Origin: Pseudomonas alcaligenes
Lineage (GTDB): Bacteria; Pseudomonadota; Gammaproteobacteria; Pseudomonadales; Pseudomonadaceae
Length of the DNA: 64,000 nucleotides
Direction of reading: 5' to 3'
Assembly: GCF_041729615.1 (NCBI RefSeq)
Contig: NZ_CP154874.1
Span: 2,299,001 to 2,363,000, forward strand
Shown here: positions 1 to 9,266 of the stretch, one piece after another
Position numbering within the stretch: position 1 is the first letter of the stretch
How the letters are laid out: the number at the start of each line of letters is the position of its first letter
Translations under genes and position numbers: made by a program
The notes under the pieces: generated by a model
The model's database searches: none
Told to the model about the DNA's origin: nothing
What the model saw: only the letters and a program-made list of their open reading frames with translations

Positions 1-600
1 GCCGAAGGCGGCAGCACCAAGCCGGCAGCGGCGCCGGTCGCGGCAGCCAAGCCCCAGCCGGTGGCCAAGCCTGCCGAGGCGAAAGCCCCCGAGGAGCGGC
101 GCGAGGATGTCGAACGCCGCCTGCGCGAGGCCGAAGCGACCATCGCCAGGAAAGAGGCCGAACGCGCCCGCCAGCAACAGCTGGCCGAGGAGAAAGCCGC
201 CGCCGAGCGCGAGGCCGCCCAGCAGGCCGCCGCCGCCCAGGCCCAGCCCGCGCCGGCAGTGGTAGCCAAGGTCGAGGAGCCCAAACCCGTCGTCGCCGCC
301 GCACCGCGTGCGCGCCTGATCGACCCGAACGCCGCCAGCAGCAGCGTGCCCATGCCGATGCTCGACGCCAACGACCGCGACAGCCTGCGCGACCTGCTCG
401 ACCAGGTCGCCGCCGACGTGGTCGCCTTCGACTGCGCGGTACGCCTGGAAGTGCGCGAGGCCAAGGACTATCCCTTCGTCGCCGCGCTGCTCTCGGCGCG
501 AATCAAGAAGCTCGACCCGGGCTTCTCGCCGCAGTTCTCGCCGGTGCTCAAGCCGGATCAGGAGCCGCGCCTGGTGCTCAGCCCGCAAAGCAACGGCTGA
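1..600 (+). CDS. C-terminal part of a PA5502-type lipoprotein (5' end outside window)
   Basis: The reading frame is open from the first base of the window, so the gene starts upstream. The visible 199 residues begin with an Ala/Pro/Lys-rich linker, then a highly charged Glu/Arg/Ala stretch that should form a coiled coil, a second Ala/Pro linker, and a compact C-terminal domain of about 100 residues. Its position just before metNIQ matches the conserved gene known in P. aeruginosa as PA5502, annotated there as a family of lipoproteins of unknown function. The signal peptide and lipobox cannot be checked because they lie outside the window. The linker plus coiled coil would suit a protein reaching across the periplasm, which is inference only. 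Confidence 0.7.
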   Translation, partial: AEGGSTKPAAAPVAAAKPQPVAKPAEAKAPEERREDVERRLREAEATIARKEAERARQQQLAEEKAAAEREAAQQAAAAQAQPAPAVVAKVEEPKPVVAAAPRARLIDPNAASSSVPMPMLDANDRDSLRDLLDQVAADVVAFDCAVRLEVREAKDYPFVAALLSARIKKLDPGFSPQFSPVLKPDQEPRLVLSPQSNG

Positions 601-619
601 CCTCCGGCGGCAGGACAGT

Positions 620-643
620 GCAGGGCGGGTGTACCCGCCCTGC
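620..643 (+). terminator. Hairpin after the lipoprotein gene
   Basis: A perfect 11-bp inverted repeat (GCAGGGCGGGT and its complement) separated by 2 bases lies 20 bases after the stop codon. The following sequence is only mildly T-rich, so it is a candidate terminator rather than a textbook one. It separates the upstream gene from metNIQ. Confidence 0.55.
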
Positions 644-808
644 TTGCTTATGCCTTTCTGATAGCAATTCAGGCCAATAAAGACTAAGACCGCATAAACA
701 AAGCGGCTAAAATGCCCGGCTTTCGGCCAACCGCCTACGCTTGCTGAAATCGCCGGCACCACCTGCCTGCCGGCAGACAGCCTTCAACGTACCCACAAGG
801 TTCGCTCA

Positions 809-1816
809 GTGATCGAGTTCCACCACGTCCAGAAGACCTATCGGGTCTCCGGGCGGGACGTTCCCGCCCTGCAGTCCACCGACCTGCGCATCGAGCAGGG
901 TCAGGTGTTCGGCCTGATCGGCCATTCCGGCGCCGGCAAGAGTACCCTGCTGCGCCTGATCAACCGCCTCGAGGAGCCCTCGTCCGGCCGCATCCTGGTC
1001 GCTGGCGAGGACGTCACCGCCCTCGACGCCACCGGCCTGCGCCGCTTCCGCCGCCAGGTCGGGATGATCTTCCAGCACTTCAACCTGCTGTCGTCGAAGA
1101 CCGTCGCCGCCAACGTCGCTATGCCGCTGGAGCTGGCTGGCGAGCTGAGCCGCGAGCAGATCACCCAGCGCGTCGCCGAACTGCTGGCCCGGGTCGGCCT
1201 CAGCGAGCATGCCAACAAGTACCCGGCGCAGCTCTCCGGTGGCCAGAAGCAGCGCGTCGGCATCGCCCGCGCACTGTCGACCAACCCGAAGATCCTGCTG
1301 TGCGACGAGGCTACCAGCGCGCTGGACCCGCAGACCACCGCGCAGGTGCTGCAGCTGCTGGCCGAGATCAACCGCGAGCTGGGCCTGACCATCGTCCTCA
1401 TCACCCACGAGATGGATGTGATCCGCCGCGTCTGCGATCAGGTGGCGGTAATGGATGGCGGCGTCATAGTCGAGCAGGGCCCGGTGGCGCAGGTGTTCCT
1501 CCACCCGCAGCACCCAACCACCCGGCGCTTCGTCCAGGAGGACGAGCAGGTCGACGAGAACGAGCAGCGCGACGACTTCGCCCATGTCAGCGGCAAGATC
1601 CTGCGCCTGACCTTCCAGGGCGAGGCCACCTACGCGCCGCTGCTCGGCACCGTGGCGCGCGAGACCGGGGTGGACTACAGCATCCTCGCCGGGCGCATCG
1701 ACCGCATCAAGGACACCCCCTACGGCCAGCTGACCCTGGCCCTGACCGGCGGCGACATCGACGCCGCGCTGGCGCGCTTCCAGGCCGCCGACGTGCATCT
1801 GGAGGTGCTGCGATGA
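809..1816 (+). CDS. metN: Methionine ABC transporter ATP-binding protein MetN
   Basis: This cytoplasmic ATPase powers uptake of D/L-methionine through MetI, fed by the periplasmic binding protein MetQ. The 335-residue protein has Walker A GHSGAGKS at residues 38-45, the ABC signature LSGGQ at 142-146 and Walker B ILLCDE at 162-167. The last 70 or so residues fit the NIL (ACT-like) domain through which methionine inhibits MetN allosterically in E. coli. The start is a GTG, with ACAAGG eight bases upstream as a weak ribosome site. The stop overlaps the metI start (ATGA), so the two are translationally coupled. The length is normal for the family. Confidence 0.96.
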   Translation: MIEFHHVQKTYRVSGRDVPALQSTDLRIEQGQVFGLIGHSGAGKSTLLRLINRLEEPSSGRILVAGEDVTALDATGLRRFRRQVGMIFQHFNLLSSKTVAANVAMPLELAGELSREQITQRVAELLARVGLSEHANKYPAQLSGGQKQRVGIARALSTNPKILLCDEATSALDPQTTAQVLQLLAEINRELGLTIVLITHEMDVIRRVCDQVAVMDGGVIVEQGPVAQVFLHPQHPTTRRFVQEDEQVDENEQRDDFAHVSGKILRLTFQGEATYAPLLGTVARETGVDYSILAGRIDRIKDTPYGQLTLALTGGDIDAALARFQAADVHLEVLR

Positions 1817-2493
1817 TCGAGTCCCTGCTGACCCGCTGGCTGCCCAATGTCGACTGGCAGGAGATCGGCTACGCCAGCCTCGACACCCTCAACATGCTCG
1901 GCGGCGCCACCCTGTTCACCGTGCTGCTCGGCCTGCCGCTCGGCGTGCTGCTGTTCCTCACCGGCCCGCGGCAGATGTTCGAACAGCGCGCGCTGTATGC
2001 CGTGCTGTCGCTGGTGGTGAACGTGCTGCGCTCGGTGCCGTTCGTGATCCTGCTGATCCTGATGATCCCGCTGACCGTGCTGATCACCGGCACCTCGCTG
2101 GGCGTCGCCGGCGCCATCCCGCCGCTGGTGGTGGGCGCCACGCCGTTCTTCGCGCGCCTGGTGGAGACCGCCTTGAGAGAGGTGGATCGCGGCATCATCG
2201 AGGCGACCCAGGCGATGGGCGCCAGCACCCTGCAGATCATCTTCCGTGCCCTGCTGCCGGAAGCGCTGCCGGGGCTGATCGCGGCCACCACCGTGACTGC
2301 CATAACTCTGGTGTCCTACACCGCGATGAGTGGTCTGATCGGCGGCGGCGGCCTCGGTGACCTGGCCGTGCGCTACGGCTACCAGCGCTACCAGCCGGAC
2401 GTGATGGCAGTGACCGTCATCCTCCTGCTGATCCTGGTGCAGATGCTGCAGATGGTCGGCGACAGGCTGGTCATCCACTTCTCGCGCAAGTAA
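1813..2493 (+). CDS. metI: Methionine ABC transporter permease MetI
   Basis: A 226-residue inner-membrane permease with about five hydrophobic segments. It carries the EAA-type loop that contacts the ATPase ([12 protein letters not shown], in the second half). It starts within the metN stop codon. Together with MetN and MetQ it forms the methionine uptake system; the size and order match the E. coli and Pseudomonas metNIQ operons. Confidence 0.96.
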   Translation: MIESLLTRWLPNVDWQEIGYASLDTLNMLGGATLFTVLLGLPLGVLLFLTGPRQMFEQRALYAVLSLVVNVLRSVPFVILLILMIPLTVLITGTSLGVAGAIPPLVVGATPFFARLVETALREVDRGIIEATQAMGASTLQIIFRALLPEALPGLIAATTVTAITLVSYTAMSGLIGGGGLGDLAVRYGYQRYQPDVMAVTVILLLILVQMLQMVGDRLVIHFSRK

Positions 2494-2570
2494 ACGATTT
2501 CGCCACACCTAGAACAGCGGGCGACCGGCCACCCATCGGACCCCGCGCCATATCCCACAAGGAGCTGAAC

Positions 2571-3350
2571 ATGAAGAAACTGCTGACTGCCCTGGCCGCC
2601 GCTGCGGCCCTCACCTCCGCCGCCGCACACGCTGGCGAGATCAGCGTCGCGGCCACCGCCGTGCCGCACGCGGAGCTGCTCGAATTCGTCAAACCGGCCC
2701 TGGCCAAAAAGGGCGTCGAGCTGAAGATCAAGGTCTTCACCGACTACGTACAGCCCAACGTGCAGGTCGCCGAAGGCCGCCTGGACGCCAACTTCTTCCA
2801 GCACCAGCCGTACCTGGATGAGTTCAACGCCTCGCGTGGCACCGCACTGGTGAGCATCGCCGGCGTGCACGTCGAGCCCTTCGGCGCCTACTCGAGCAAG
2901 ATCAAGAAGCTCGACGAACTGAGCGAAGGTGCCCAGGTGGTGATCCCCAACGACGCCACCAACGGCGGTCGCGCCCTGCTGCTGCTGCAGAAGGCCGGCG
3001 TGATCAAGCTGAAGGACGGCGCTGGCATCACCGCCACCGTCAAGGACATTGCCGAGAACCCGAAGGGCATCAAGGTGCGTGAACTGGAAGCGGCCACCCT
3101 GCCGCGCGTGCTGGCCCAGGTCGACCTGGCCCTGATCAACACCAACTACGCCCTGGAAGCCGGCCTCAACCCGACCAAGGACGCCCTGGTGATCGAAGGC
3201 GCCGACTCGCCCTACGTCAACATCCTGGTGACCACCGCCGAGAAGAAGGACAACGCCAATCTGCAGAAGCTGGCTAAGGCCCTGCACACCCCGGAAGTGA
3301 AGAAGTTCATCGCCGACAAGTACAAGGGTGCCGTGGTTCCGGCGTTCTGA
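2571..3350 (+). CDS. metQ: Methionine-binding protein MetQ (NlpA family)
   Basis: The 259-residue periplasmic protein captures methionine for MetNI. It begins with a clear signal peptide (MKKLLTALAAAAALTSAAAHA) and then shows NlpA-family sequence such as the ATAVPHAELLE stretch and DANFFQHQPYLDEFN. A good ribosome site (AAGGAG) precedes the ATG. Unlike E. coli MetQ, there is no lipobox cysteine near the cleavage point, so this copy is probably a soluble periplasmic protein and not a lipoprotein. It follows metI by 77 bases and is followed by a strong terminator, so it ends the operon. Confidence 0.95.
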   Translation: MKKLLTALAAAAALTSAAAHAGEISVAATAVPHAELLEFVKPALAKKGVELKIKVFTDYVQPNVQVAEGRLDANFFQHQPYLDEFNASRGTALVSIAGVHVEPFGAYSSKIKKLDELSEGAQVVIPNDATNGGRALLLLQKAGVIKLKDGAGITATVKDIAENPKGIKVRELEAATLPRVLAQVDLALINTNYALEAGLNPTKDALVIEGADSPYVNILVTTAEKKDNANLQKLAKALHTPEVKKFIADKYKGAVVPAF

Positions 3351-3368
3351 TCGCGTCAGCTGCCAACG

Positions 3369-3396
3369 AAAAGCCCGCTCATCGAGGGGGCTTTTT
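3369..3396 (+). terminator. Rho-independent terminator after metQ
   Basis: AAAAGCCC and GGGCTTTT form an 8-bp stem followed by a T-run (CTTTTTT). It lies 18 bases beyond the metQ stop. Because the left arm starts with four A, it could also act on the leftward gene that ends at its right edge. Confidence 0.85.
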
Positions 3397-4074
3397 TCAT
3401 TCCGACTGGCGCCAGAGCCAGACCGCTAGCCAGAAGAACCAGAGCAGGGCTAGCAGCGAGGCGGGCATGCTCCAGTTCATCGCCCGTTCGGAGAAGCCAT
3501 CGTGGCCCTGCAGCAACGCAGCCAGCAGATTGGCACCACCCGCCAGCAGCACACCGAGCGCCAGCCCACGTGGCGCCGGGCGGCTCAGCCACAGCGCCGG
3601 CGCATACAGCAGCAGGCTGATGGCGAAGCCCAGGCCGAACAGCGCGGCCAGGCCCGCCTCGATCTGCCGCACGCCAAAAGTGGCGGCGAACAGCTGGCTC
3701 CTGAGCGGTTCCTCGGCGTGCGCCCACTGGTCGACCATCAACTTCAGCGCCACGCCATCCACCGCTTGCAGGGCAAAAGCCAGGGCCAGGCTGGCCAGGG
3801 CACAGGCCGCGCCGAACAACGCCCAGACCCCGGACTGGCCGGCGCGCAGGCGCCAGGTCAGGGCCAGCAGGGCGAGTACCCCGAGCAAAACGCCCAGCAG
3901 CTGGATCAGATGGCTGGCCAGCCAGTGGTGGTCGGCGGCGTATTCGGCAAAGGCCGCGGCAGCATCCCAGGGCGCTGCCTGCATCGGGTGCAGCGAGGTG
4001 CCCAGCGTCAGCAGCAGGGCGCCGCAAAAGGCGGCGCCGGCTCCCAGGCGCGAACAGTAGCGGGTATCGATCAT
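3397..4074 (-). CDS. Uncharacterised multi-pass membrane protein
   Basis: This is a 225-residue protein of unknown function with about six hydrophobic helices (for example GAAFCGALLLTLG, LLGVLLGVLALLALTW and a C-terminal LLALLWFFWLAVWLW). The chosen ATG has GGGAGG six bases upstream; a longer reading with 11 extra residues has no better signal. It lies 25 bases after the SCO1 gene on the same strand, so it may be the last gene of the cytochrome oxidase operon. No catalytic or cofactor motif was recognised, so I assign no function. Confidence 0.7.
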   Translation of the reverse strand: MIDTRYCSRLGAGAAFCGALLLTLGTSLHPMQAAPWDAAAAFAEYAADHHWLASHLIQLLGVLLGVLALLALTWRLRAGQSGVWALFGAACALASLALAFALQAVDGVALKLMVDQWAHAEEPLRSQLFAATFGVRQIEAGLAALFGLGFAISLLLYAPALWLSRPAPRGLALGVLLAGGANLLAALLQGHDGFSERAMNWSMPASLLALLWFFWLAVWLWRQSE

Positions 4075-4099
4075 CTGCGCCCTCCCTGGCGCGCTGTCC

Positions 4100-4738
4100 T
4101 CAGCCATCGCTGAGCAGCAACTGCGGCAACTGCGCGGCCAGCTTGTCGTTGTTCAGCGGCGCACGGATGAAACCACGCTGGCTGCCATCCGGACCGATGA
4201 TGACCAGATTGCCGCTGTGGTCGACGGTGTAGTTCTCCTGGCTGGTATCGGCCGGGATGTAGGGAATGCTCACCGCGCTGGCCAGCTTCTGGATGTCGTC
4301 CTGGGCGCCGGTCAGGCCCTGGAAGCCGGCGTCGAAGAAGCTCAGGTACTTCTTCAGCTGCTCCGGGGTATCGCGCTGCGGGTCGACCGTCACCAGCACC
4401 ACGCGCAACTGGTCCTTAGCCGCGGCCGGCAGCATGCCCTGCAGCTGGCGCAGCTGCGCCAGGGTCGCCGGGCAGATGTCCGGGCAGAAGGTGTAGCCGA
4501 AGAACAGCAGGCTCCACTTGTCCTTGAGCTGATCGACCCGCACCGCCTGGCCGTCCTGATTGGTCAGCGCCAGCTCAGGCAGGCTGCGGCTCTGCGGCAG
4601 CAGGACGATGCCGGCATCGAGCAGCGCCACCTTGTCGGTACCGTCGCCCTTGCTGTTCAGCACCTTGTTGACGGTGAGGCCCAGCACCAGGGCGACGAAG
4701 GCGGCGAGGACGATGACGGTCTTCTGCGTACGGCTCAT
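4100..4738 (-). CDS. SCO1/SenC family copper chaperone
   Basis: This membrane-anchored thioredoxin-fold protein delivers copper to the CuA site of cytochrome oxidase. The 212-residue sequence has an N-terminal membrane anchor (about residues 7-25), the copper-binding CxxxC in TFCPDICPAT, and the conserved distal histidine in TVDHSG. These are the three ligands expected of SCO proteins. It is near the end of the leftward cox/cta cluster, as is usual in Pseudomonas. Confidence 0.93.
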   Translation of the reverse strand: MSRTQKTVIVLAAFVALVLGLTVNKVLNSKGDGTDKVALLDAGIVLLPQSRSLPELALTNQDGQAVRVDQLKDKWSLLFFGYTFCPDICPATLAQLRQLQGMLPAAAKDQLRVVLVTVDPQRDTPEQLKKYLSFFDAGFQGLTGAQDDIQKLASAVSIPYIPADTSQENYTVDHSGNLVIIGPDGSQRGFIRAPLNNDKLAAQLPQLLLSDG

Positions 4739-4764
4739 GAAATCTCTCTTGGGTTCGGCGAGTG

Positions 4765-5664
4765 CTACAGGTTGAGCAGCAGGTAATGGTCGGCCAGCAG
4801 GGCGATGAACAGCAGGAACAGGTACCAGATACTGTACTTGAAGGTGTTGATCGCCGCGTGCGGTCGGCTGTCACGGTACAGCACCCAGGCCCAGAACATG
4901 AAGCGCCCGCCGAGCAGCAAGGCAGCCGCGAGATAGAGCGGTCCGCTCATGTGGATGGCGTAGGGCAGCAGGGTCACGGCCAGCATCACGGCGGTGTACA
5001 GCAGGATGTGCACCTTGGTGTAGTGCTCGCCGTGGGTCACCGGCAGCATGGGGATGTCGGCCTTGGCATATTCCTCCTTGCGGTGGATGGCCAGGGCCCA
5101 GAAGTGCGGCGGCGTCCAGGCGAAGATGATCAGCACCAGCAGCAGCGGCTCGGCGCTCAGGTGCCCGGTGGCGGCGACCCAGCCGAGCAGCGGCGGCGCG
5201 GCGCCGGCCAGGCCGCCGATGACGATGTTCTGCGGCGTGGCGCGCTTGAGGAAGCCGGTGTAGAGCACCGCGTAGCCGAGCAGCGAGGCCAGGGTCAGCC
5301 AGGCGGTCAGCTCGTTGGTAAAGGTCAGCAGCAGCCCCTGGCCGATCACCGCCAGGAGCAGGGCGAAGCCCAGCGCCGCCGGTACCGAAACGCGCCCGGC
5401 GGTGACCGGGCGCTTGTGGGTACGGGCCATGATCGAGTCGATGCGCCGGTCGACCACGTGGTTGACCGCCGCCGCCGCGCCGGCGCACAGGCCGATGCCG
5501 AGGTTGCCGAAGACCAGCACGGTCCAGGGTACGCCGGCACGGGTCGCGAGGAACATGCCGACCAGCGAGGTGATCAGCATCAGCAGCACCACCCTGGGCT
5601 TGGTCAGCTCCAGGTAGTCGCGCCAGCTGGCGGATTCGGAGTGGGCGCGCAGCACTGTAGCCAT
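4765..5664 (-). CDS. ctaB: Protoheme IX farnesyltransferase (haem O synthase)
   Basis: This enzyme converts haem b to haem o by adding a farnesyl group in the inner membrane, the first step towards haem a for the caa3 oxidase. The 299-residue polytopic protein has the UbiA-superfamily prenyl-diphosphate motif NHVVDRRID (NxxxD type) and the family opening ELTKPRV. It is 14 bases downstream of ctaA on the same strand, which makes the next enzyme. The length is typical. Confidence 0.95.
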   Translation of the reverse strand: MATVLRAHSESASWRDYLELTKPRVVLLMLITSLVGMFLATRAGVPWTVLVFGNLGIGLCAGAAAAVNHVVDRRIDSIMARTHKRPVTAGRVSVPAALGFALLLAVIGQGLLLTFTNELTAWLTLASLLGYAVLYTGFLKRATPQNIVIGGLAGAAPPLLGWVAATGHLSAEPLLLVLIIFAWTPPHFWALAIHRKEEYAKADIPMLPVTHGEHYTKVHILLYTAVMLAVTLLPYAIHMSGPLYLAAALLLGGRFMFWAWVLYRDSRPHAAINTFKYSIWYLFLLFIALLADHYLLLNL

Positions 5665-5678
5665 GACATCTCTCCTTC

Positions 5679-6734
5679 TTATTTGCCGGCCGGCGCCAGG
5701 ACACTGGCGACGGTCGCCGCGTCTGCCTCGCGAGCGGTGCTCGCGACGCTACGCAGTCGGTAGTTGATCAGAACCAGCACCAGCAGCAGGGCGGCGCCGC
5801 CACCGTTGTGCGCCACTGCTACGGCCAGCGGCAGGTGCAGCAGCACGTTGCTCACGCCCAGACTGACCTGCGCGGCCAGGGCCAGCAGCAGCAGGCCGGC
5901 CAGGCGAGCGAGGCCGGCGGCACGCAGGCGCCAGGCCAGCAGCAGCAGGACCAGGCTGAGCACCAGCGCACCCAGGCGGTGGGTCATGTGGATGGCGGTA
6001 CGCGCGTCGCTGTCGAGCTGGCCGCCGAGGTAGTTGGGGCCGATGTGCTGGGTCAGGTGGAAGCCGTTGGCGAAGTCCATCGCCGGCCACCACTCGCCGT
6101 GGCAGGTTGGCAGGTCGACGCAGGCCACCGCCGCGTAGTTGGAGCTGACCCAGCCGCCCAGGGCGATCTGGGCGATCGCCAGGAGCAGGGCCAGGCCCGC
6201 CAGCGCCCGCAGGCGCAACGAAACCGCCGGCAGGGCCGGCAACGCAGCGGACAGGCGCAGGCACAGGAGGAACAGCAGCGACAGGGTGGCGAAGCCGCCG
6301 AGCAGGTGGGCGGTGACCACCTGCGGCCACAGCTTGAGGGTCACCGTCCACATGCCGAAGGCGGCCTGGGCGATGACCACGCCGAGCAGCAGCAGCGGCA
6401 GCCTCAGCGGCTGGCCATCCAGGCCGCGGCGGCGCAGGGCCTGCACGGCCAGGCCGAGGATGACCAGGCCGAGGCTGCCGGCGAAGTAGCGGTGGACCAT
6501 CTCGTTCCAGCCCTTCTCCACCTCCACCGGCGCCTCGGGGAAGCGCGCCTCGGCCAGGCTCTGCTTGTGCTCGCTCATCGGCACGCCGATGAAGCCGTAG
6601 CAGCCCGGCCAGTCCGGGCAGCCAAGACCGGCGTGGGTCAGCCGGGTATAGGCGCCAAGCAGTACCACGACCACCGCCAGGGCGGTGGCGAACAGGGCCA
6701 GGCGGTAGCCGGGCAGGGACTTGCGTTCACTCAT
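5679..6734 (-). CDS. ctaA: Haem A synthase (COX15/CtaA family)
   Basis: CtaA oxidises haem o to haem a in the inner membrane. The 351-residue protein has about eight membrane helices, a conserved early segment TRLTHAGLGCPDWPGCYG, and several membrane histidines expected to hold haem (for example MVHRYFA, THRLGAL and HNGGGA). It sits between the thioredoxin-like gene and ctaB in the same direction. Its length and position fit the Pseudomonas cox cluster. Confidence 0.95.
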   Translation of the reverse strand: MSERKSLPGYRLALFATALAVVVVLLGAYTRLTHAGLGCPDWPGCYGFIGVPMSEHKQSLAEARFPEAPVEVEKGWNEMVHRYFAGSLGLVILGLAVQALRRRGLDGQPLRLPLLLLGVVIAQAAFGMWTVTLKLWPQVVTAHLLGGFATLSLLFLLCLRLSAALPALPAVSLRLRALAGLALLLAIAQIALGGWVSSNYAAVACVDLPTCHGEWWPAMDFANGFHLTQHIGPNYLGGQLDSDARTAIHMTHRLGALVLSLVLLLLAWRLRAAGLARLAGLLLLALAAQVSLGVSNVLLHLPLAVAVAHNGGGAALLLVLVLINYRLRSVASTAREADAATVASVLAPAGK

Positions 6735-6774
6735 CCGGGGCCTCTCTTGTTGTTGTGCGGGCCGTCATGGGGTG

Positions 6775-7362
6775 CTAACCGATCTGCGACAGCTTCAGCA
6801 GCAGGCGCAGGTCGGTGAGGATGTCCTTGCCCTTGCTCTTGGCGTCGTAACGCAGCACCAGGTTGCCGTGCGGGTCGACTATCCACAGCTGGGCACCCTG
6901 GCCGGCCGGCACAGCCTGGTCGTACTTCAGGCTGTTCAGCGCATAGCGGCCGAGCTGCGGGTATTCGCGCTGCAGCTGCTGCTCATAGTCGGCCGCCAGC
7001 GGGCGGCCCGTGGCCAGGCCATGGACGGCGCGGGAGGCCTCGCGATTGAGGCCGATATGGATCTGCCGGGCGGCGTAGACCAGCTGGCGACAGTCCTCGG
7101 CGCAGTCGCCGGGGGTAGTGACCAGCAGTTGCCAGCGCGCCTGGGCGGCGCCCTGCACGCCGATATCGGCCAGCTGGCTGCCGTCGCCGATCAGGGTGCC
7201 GTGATAGTTGCGGCTGTCCGGCACCCAGAAGCGCCACTGGTACATGGCGGTGGCGAGGATCATCGGGCCGATGGCCACCAGCAGCAGCAGGATCAGCTGC
7301 CAGCGCCCGCGGGCGCGCGGCGCCTCAGGGGTGGAAAGGGCCGGATTCATGGCTGGGCTCAT
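6775..7362 (-). CDS. Membrane-anchored thioredoxin-like protein of the cox cluster
   Basis: The 195-residue protein has one membrane helix (about residues 22-40) and a periplasmic domain that resembles a degenerate SCO/thioredoxin fold, ending in WIVDPHGNLVLRYD. The usual copper CxxxC is represented by CAEDC. It corresponds by position to PA0111 of P. aeruginosa, of unknown function. The ATG has GGAG eight bases upstream, and its first 38 bases overlap the end of the SURF1 gene, so translation is probably coupled. A role in oxidase assembly is inferred from context. Confidence 0.8.
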   Translation of the reverse strand: MSPAMNPALSTPEAPRARGRWQLILLLLVAIGPMILATAMYQWRFWVPDSRNYHGTLIGDGSQLADIGVQGAAQARWQLLVTTPGDCAEDCRQLVYAARQIHIGLNREASRAVHGLATGRPLAADYEQQLQREYPQLGRYALNSLKYDQAVPAGQGAQLWIVDPHGNLVLRYDAKSKGKDILTDLRLLLKLSQIG

Positions 7363-8080
7363 TCGATTTCTCCCGCGCGGATTGTCTGGAGTTGTGGATG
7401 CCGAGGTAGAGGTAGAGGCCGAGCAGGGCGGCGGCCAGGGCGAACCACTGCACGGCGTAGCCGGTGTGCTTGTCCGGGCTCATGGCCAGCAGCGGCCACT
7501 CGGCCTGGTAGGCGGCAGGGCCGGGTTCGAGGCGCACCTCGTAGCCCAGGCCGCCGCGCCCGAGCTGCTGCCACAGGCGCTCCGGCTCGACGGCAGTGAC
7601 CAAGCGCGGCCAGTCGCCAGTGGCCGGGTCGGCCTGCAGCTGGAAGGGCTCGCCGGCCGGCACATGCACCCGCGCCAGCAGCTCCAGCGGTTGCTCGGGG
7701 GTGCTGAACTGCGGCGGCGTACGCCGGTCCGGCCAGGGCAGCCAGCCGCGGTTGACCAGCAGCCAGAGGCCAGAGGCCTGATCGTAGAAGGGTTGCAGCA
7801 GCTCGACGCCGACCTTGCCGCCGCGCTGGCGATTGTCCAGCAGCAGGCTGTGGCGCTCGTCGAACTGGCCGTACAGGCGCACCCGCAGATGGGCCAGGTC
7901 GGCGCGCCGCTCCAGTTCGTTGAGGTCGATGGGCGCCGCGTGCTGGCGAGCGGCGAAGCCTTCCTGCAGGGCGCGCTTCTCCTCGGCCCGCGTCAGCTGC
8001 CACAGGCCGAGACCGAGCAGCAGCGGCAGCAGCAATGCTACCGCGATGCTGGGCAACCAGCCCGGGCGAAAACCGCTCAC
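7325..8080 (-). CDS. SURF1 family cytochrome oxidase assembly protein
   Basis: SURF1 proteins sit in the inner membrane with a helix at each end and help place haem a in subunit I. The protein shows the N-terminal helix (LLLPLLLGLGLWQLTRAEEK, the family's GxWQ-type signature), a periplasmic body, and a C-terminal helix (ALAAALLGLYLYLG). I chose the GTG that begins VSGFRPGW, giving 251 residues, the usual size. A longer GTG start would add 25 unrelated residues and run to within 3 bases of the divergent gene. It belongs to the leftward cox/cta operon. Confidence 0.9.
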   Translation of the reverse strand: MSGFRPGWLPSIAVALLLPLLLGLGLWQLTRAEEKRALQEGFAARQHAAPIDLNELERRADLAHLRVRLYGQFDERHSLLLDNRQRGGKVGVELLQPFYDQASGLWLLVNRGWLPWPDRRTPPQFSTPEQPLELLARVHVPAGEPFQLQADPATGDWPRLVTAVEPERLWQQLGRGGLGYEVRLEPGPAAYQAEWPLLAMSPDKHTGYAVQWFALAAALLGLYLYLGIHNSRQSAREKSNEPSHESGPFHP

Positions 8081-8157
8081 GGCCTTCCCCCGAAGATCCG
8101 CGAAGCGCTGGCTATACTGAAACTGCACACCATTTCCCCCATCCCCCGGAGTCACGC

Positions 8158-8361
8158 ATGCTCAAGGCCGCGATCATCCTCCTGCTGCTGGCCACCCTGG
8201 TCAGCCTGTTCAGTGGCCTGTTCTTCCTGGTCAAGGACGAAGGCCACGGCTCGCGAGTGGTCAATTCGCTGAGCGTCCGCGTGATCCTCACCGCCCTGAC
8301 CGTGGCGCTGATTGCCTGGGGCTTCTACAGCGGCCAGCTGGTCAGCCACGTGACCTGGTGA
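8158..8361 (+). CDS. DUF2909 family twin-helix membrane protein
   Basis: A 67-residue protein made almost entirely of two hydrophobic helices (AAIILLLLATLVSLFSGLFF and ILTALTVALIAWGFYSGQ) joined by a short charged loop. Similar small proteins (DUF2909) are found inside Pseudomonas cox clusters. It is the only rightward gene inside an otherwise leftward block, lying between SURF1 and coxC. CCCGGAG lies 7 bases before the ATG. Its function is unknown; an oxidase accessory role is only a suggestion from position. Confidence 0.85.
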   Translation: MLKAAIILLLLATLVSLFSGLFFLVKDEGHGSRVVNSLSVRVILTALTVALIAWGFYSGQLVSHVTW

Positions 8362-8366
8362 TCCCC

Positions 8367-9254
8367 CTAGAGCACGTAGACGAAGATAAACAGCCCCAGC
8401 CAGACCACGTCGACGAAGTGCCAGTACCAGCTGGCCGCCTCGAAGCCGAAGTGCTTGTCGCCATCGAAGTGGCCCCTGAGGATGCGCACCAGCATCACCG
8501 TGAGGATGATCGCACCGAGGGTCACGTGGGCGCCGTGGAAGCCGGTGAGCATGAAGAAGGTGGCGCCGTAGATGCCCGAGCCGAGGGTCAGCCCCAGTTC
8601 GGTGTAGGCCTCGATGTATTCCTCGACCTGCAGCACCAGGAAGGCCACACCCAGCAGAATGGTCAGCGCCAGCCAGGCCTTGAGCGGGCCGCGCTTGTTC
8701 TTCTTCAGCGCGTGGTGGGCGAAGGTCACGGTGAAGCTGGAGGACACCAGCAGGATGGTGTTGATCAGCGGCAGGTGCCAGGGATCGATCACCGCCGTTG
8801 GCGGCGGGAACAGCTTGGAGTCGGGGTTGTTGAGCAGCGGCCAGCTGTACTCGAAGCCCTCCCAGAGCATGTTGCTAACGCCCTTGTCGCCCTCGCCCCC
8901 CAGCCAGGGCCCGGCGAAGGTGCGGATGTAGAACAGCGCGCCGAAGAAGGCGGCGAAGAACATCACCTCGGAGAAGATGAACCAGCTCATGCCCCAACGG
9001 AACGAGCGGTCCATCTGCGCGCTGTACAGGCCGCCGCGGCTCTCCTTGATCACGTTGCCGAACCAGCCGAACAGCATCCAGGCGAGCAGCAGGCCGCCGA
9101 CGAAGAAGATCAGCGGGCCGTGGGACTCGGCGCGCTCGGCCTTCATGTCGTTGAACCAGGTGCCGACCCCGTAGACCGAGATCAGCATGCCCAGGGTGGC
9201 GATGATCGGCCACTTGCTCTGGGCGGGAACGTAGTAGTGCTCATGACTCGACAT
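8367..9254 (-). CDS. coxC: Cytochrome c oxidase subunit III
   Basis: This is the seven-helix subunit III of the haem-copper oxidase; it stabilises subunit I and its proton uptake. The 295-residue protein has the N-terminal HYYVPAQSKWP typical of Pseudomonas CoxC, the FSEVMFF segment and the conserved LTGFHGAHVTLG and WHFVDVVWLGLF motifs near the C-terminus. It is encoded just downstream of ctaG, 12 bases apart. Confidence 0.96.
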   Translation of the reverse strand: MSSHEHYYVPAQSKWPIIATLGMLISVYGVGTWFNDMKAERAESHGPLIFFVGGLLLAWMLFGWFGNVIKESRGGLYSAQMDRSFRWGMSWFIFSEVMFFAAFFGALFYIRTFAGPWLGGEGDKGVSNMLWEGFEYSWPLLNNPDSKLFPPPTAVIDPWHLPLINTILLVSSSFTVTFAHHALKKNKRGPLKAWLALTILLGVAFLVLQVEEYIEAYTELGLTLGSGIYGATFFMLTGFHGAHVTLGAIILTVMLVRILRGHFDGDKHFGFEAASWYWHFVDVVWLGLFIFVYVL

Positions 9255-9266
9255 TTCTTGTTCTCC

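Noticed and set aside
1300..1812. An upstream extension of metI in the same frame
   Set aside because: It is an out-of-frame reading of metN with Arg/Gly/Pro-rich nonsense; the ATGA overlap start gives the normal permease.
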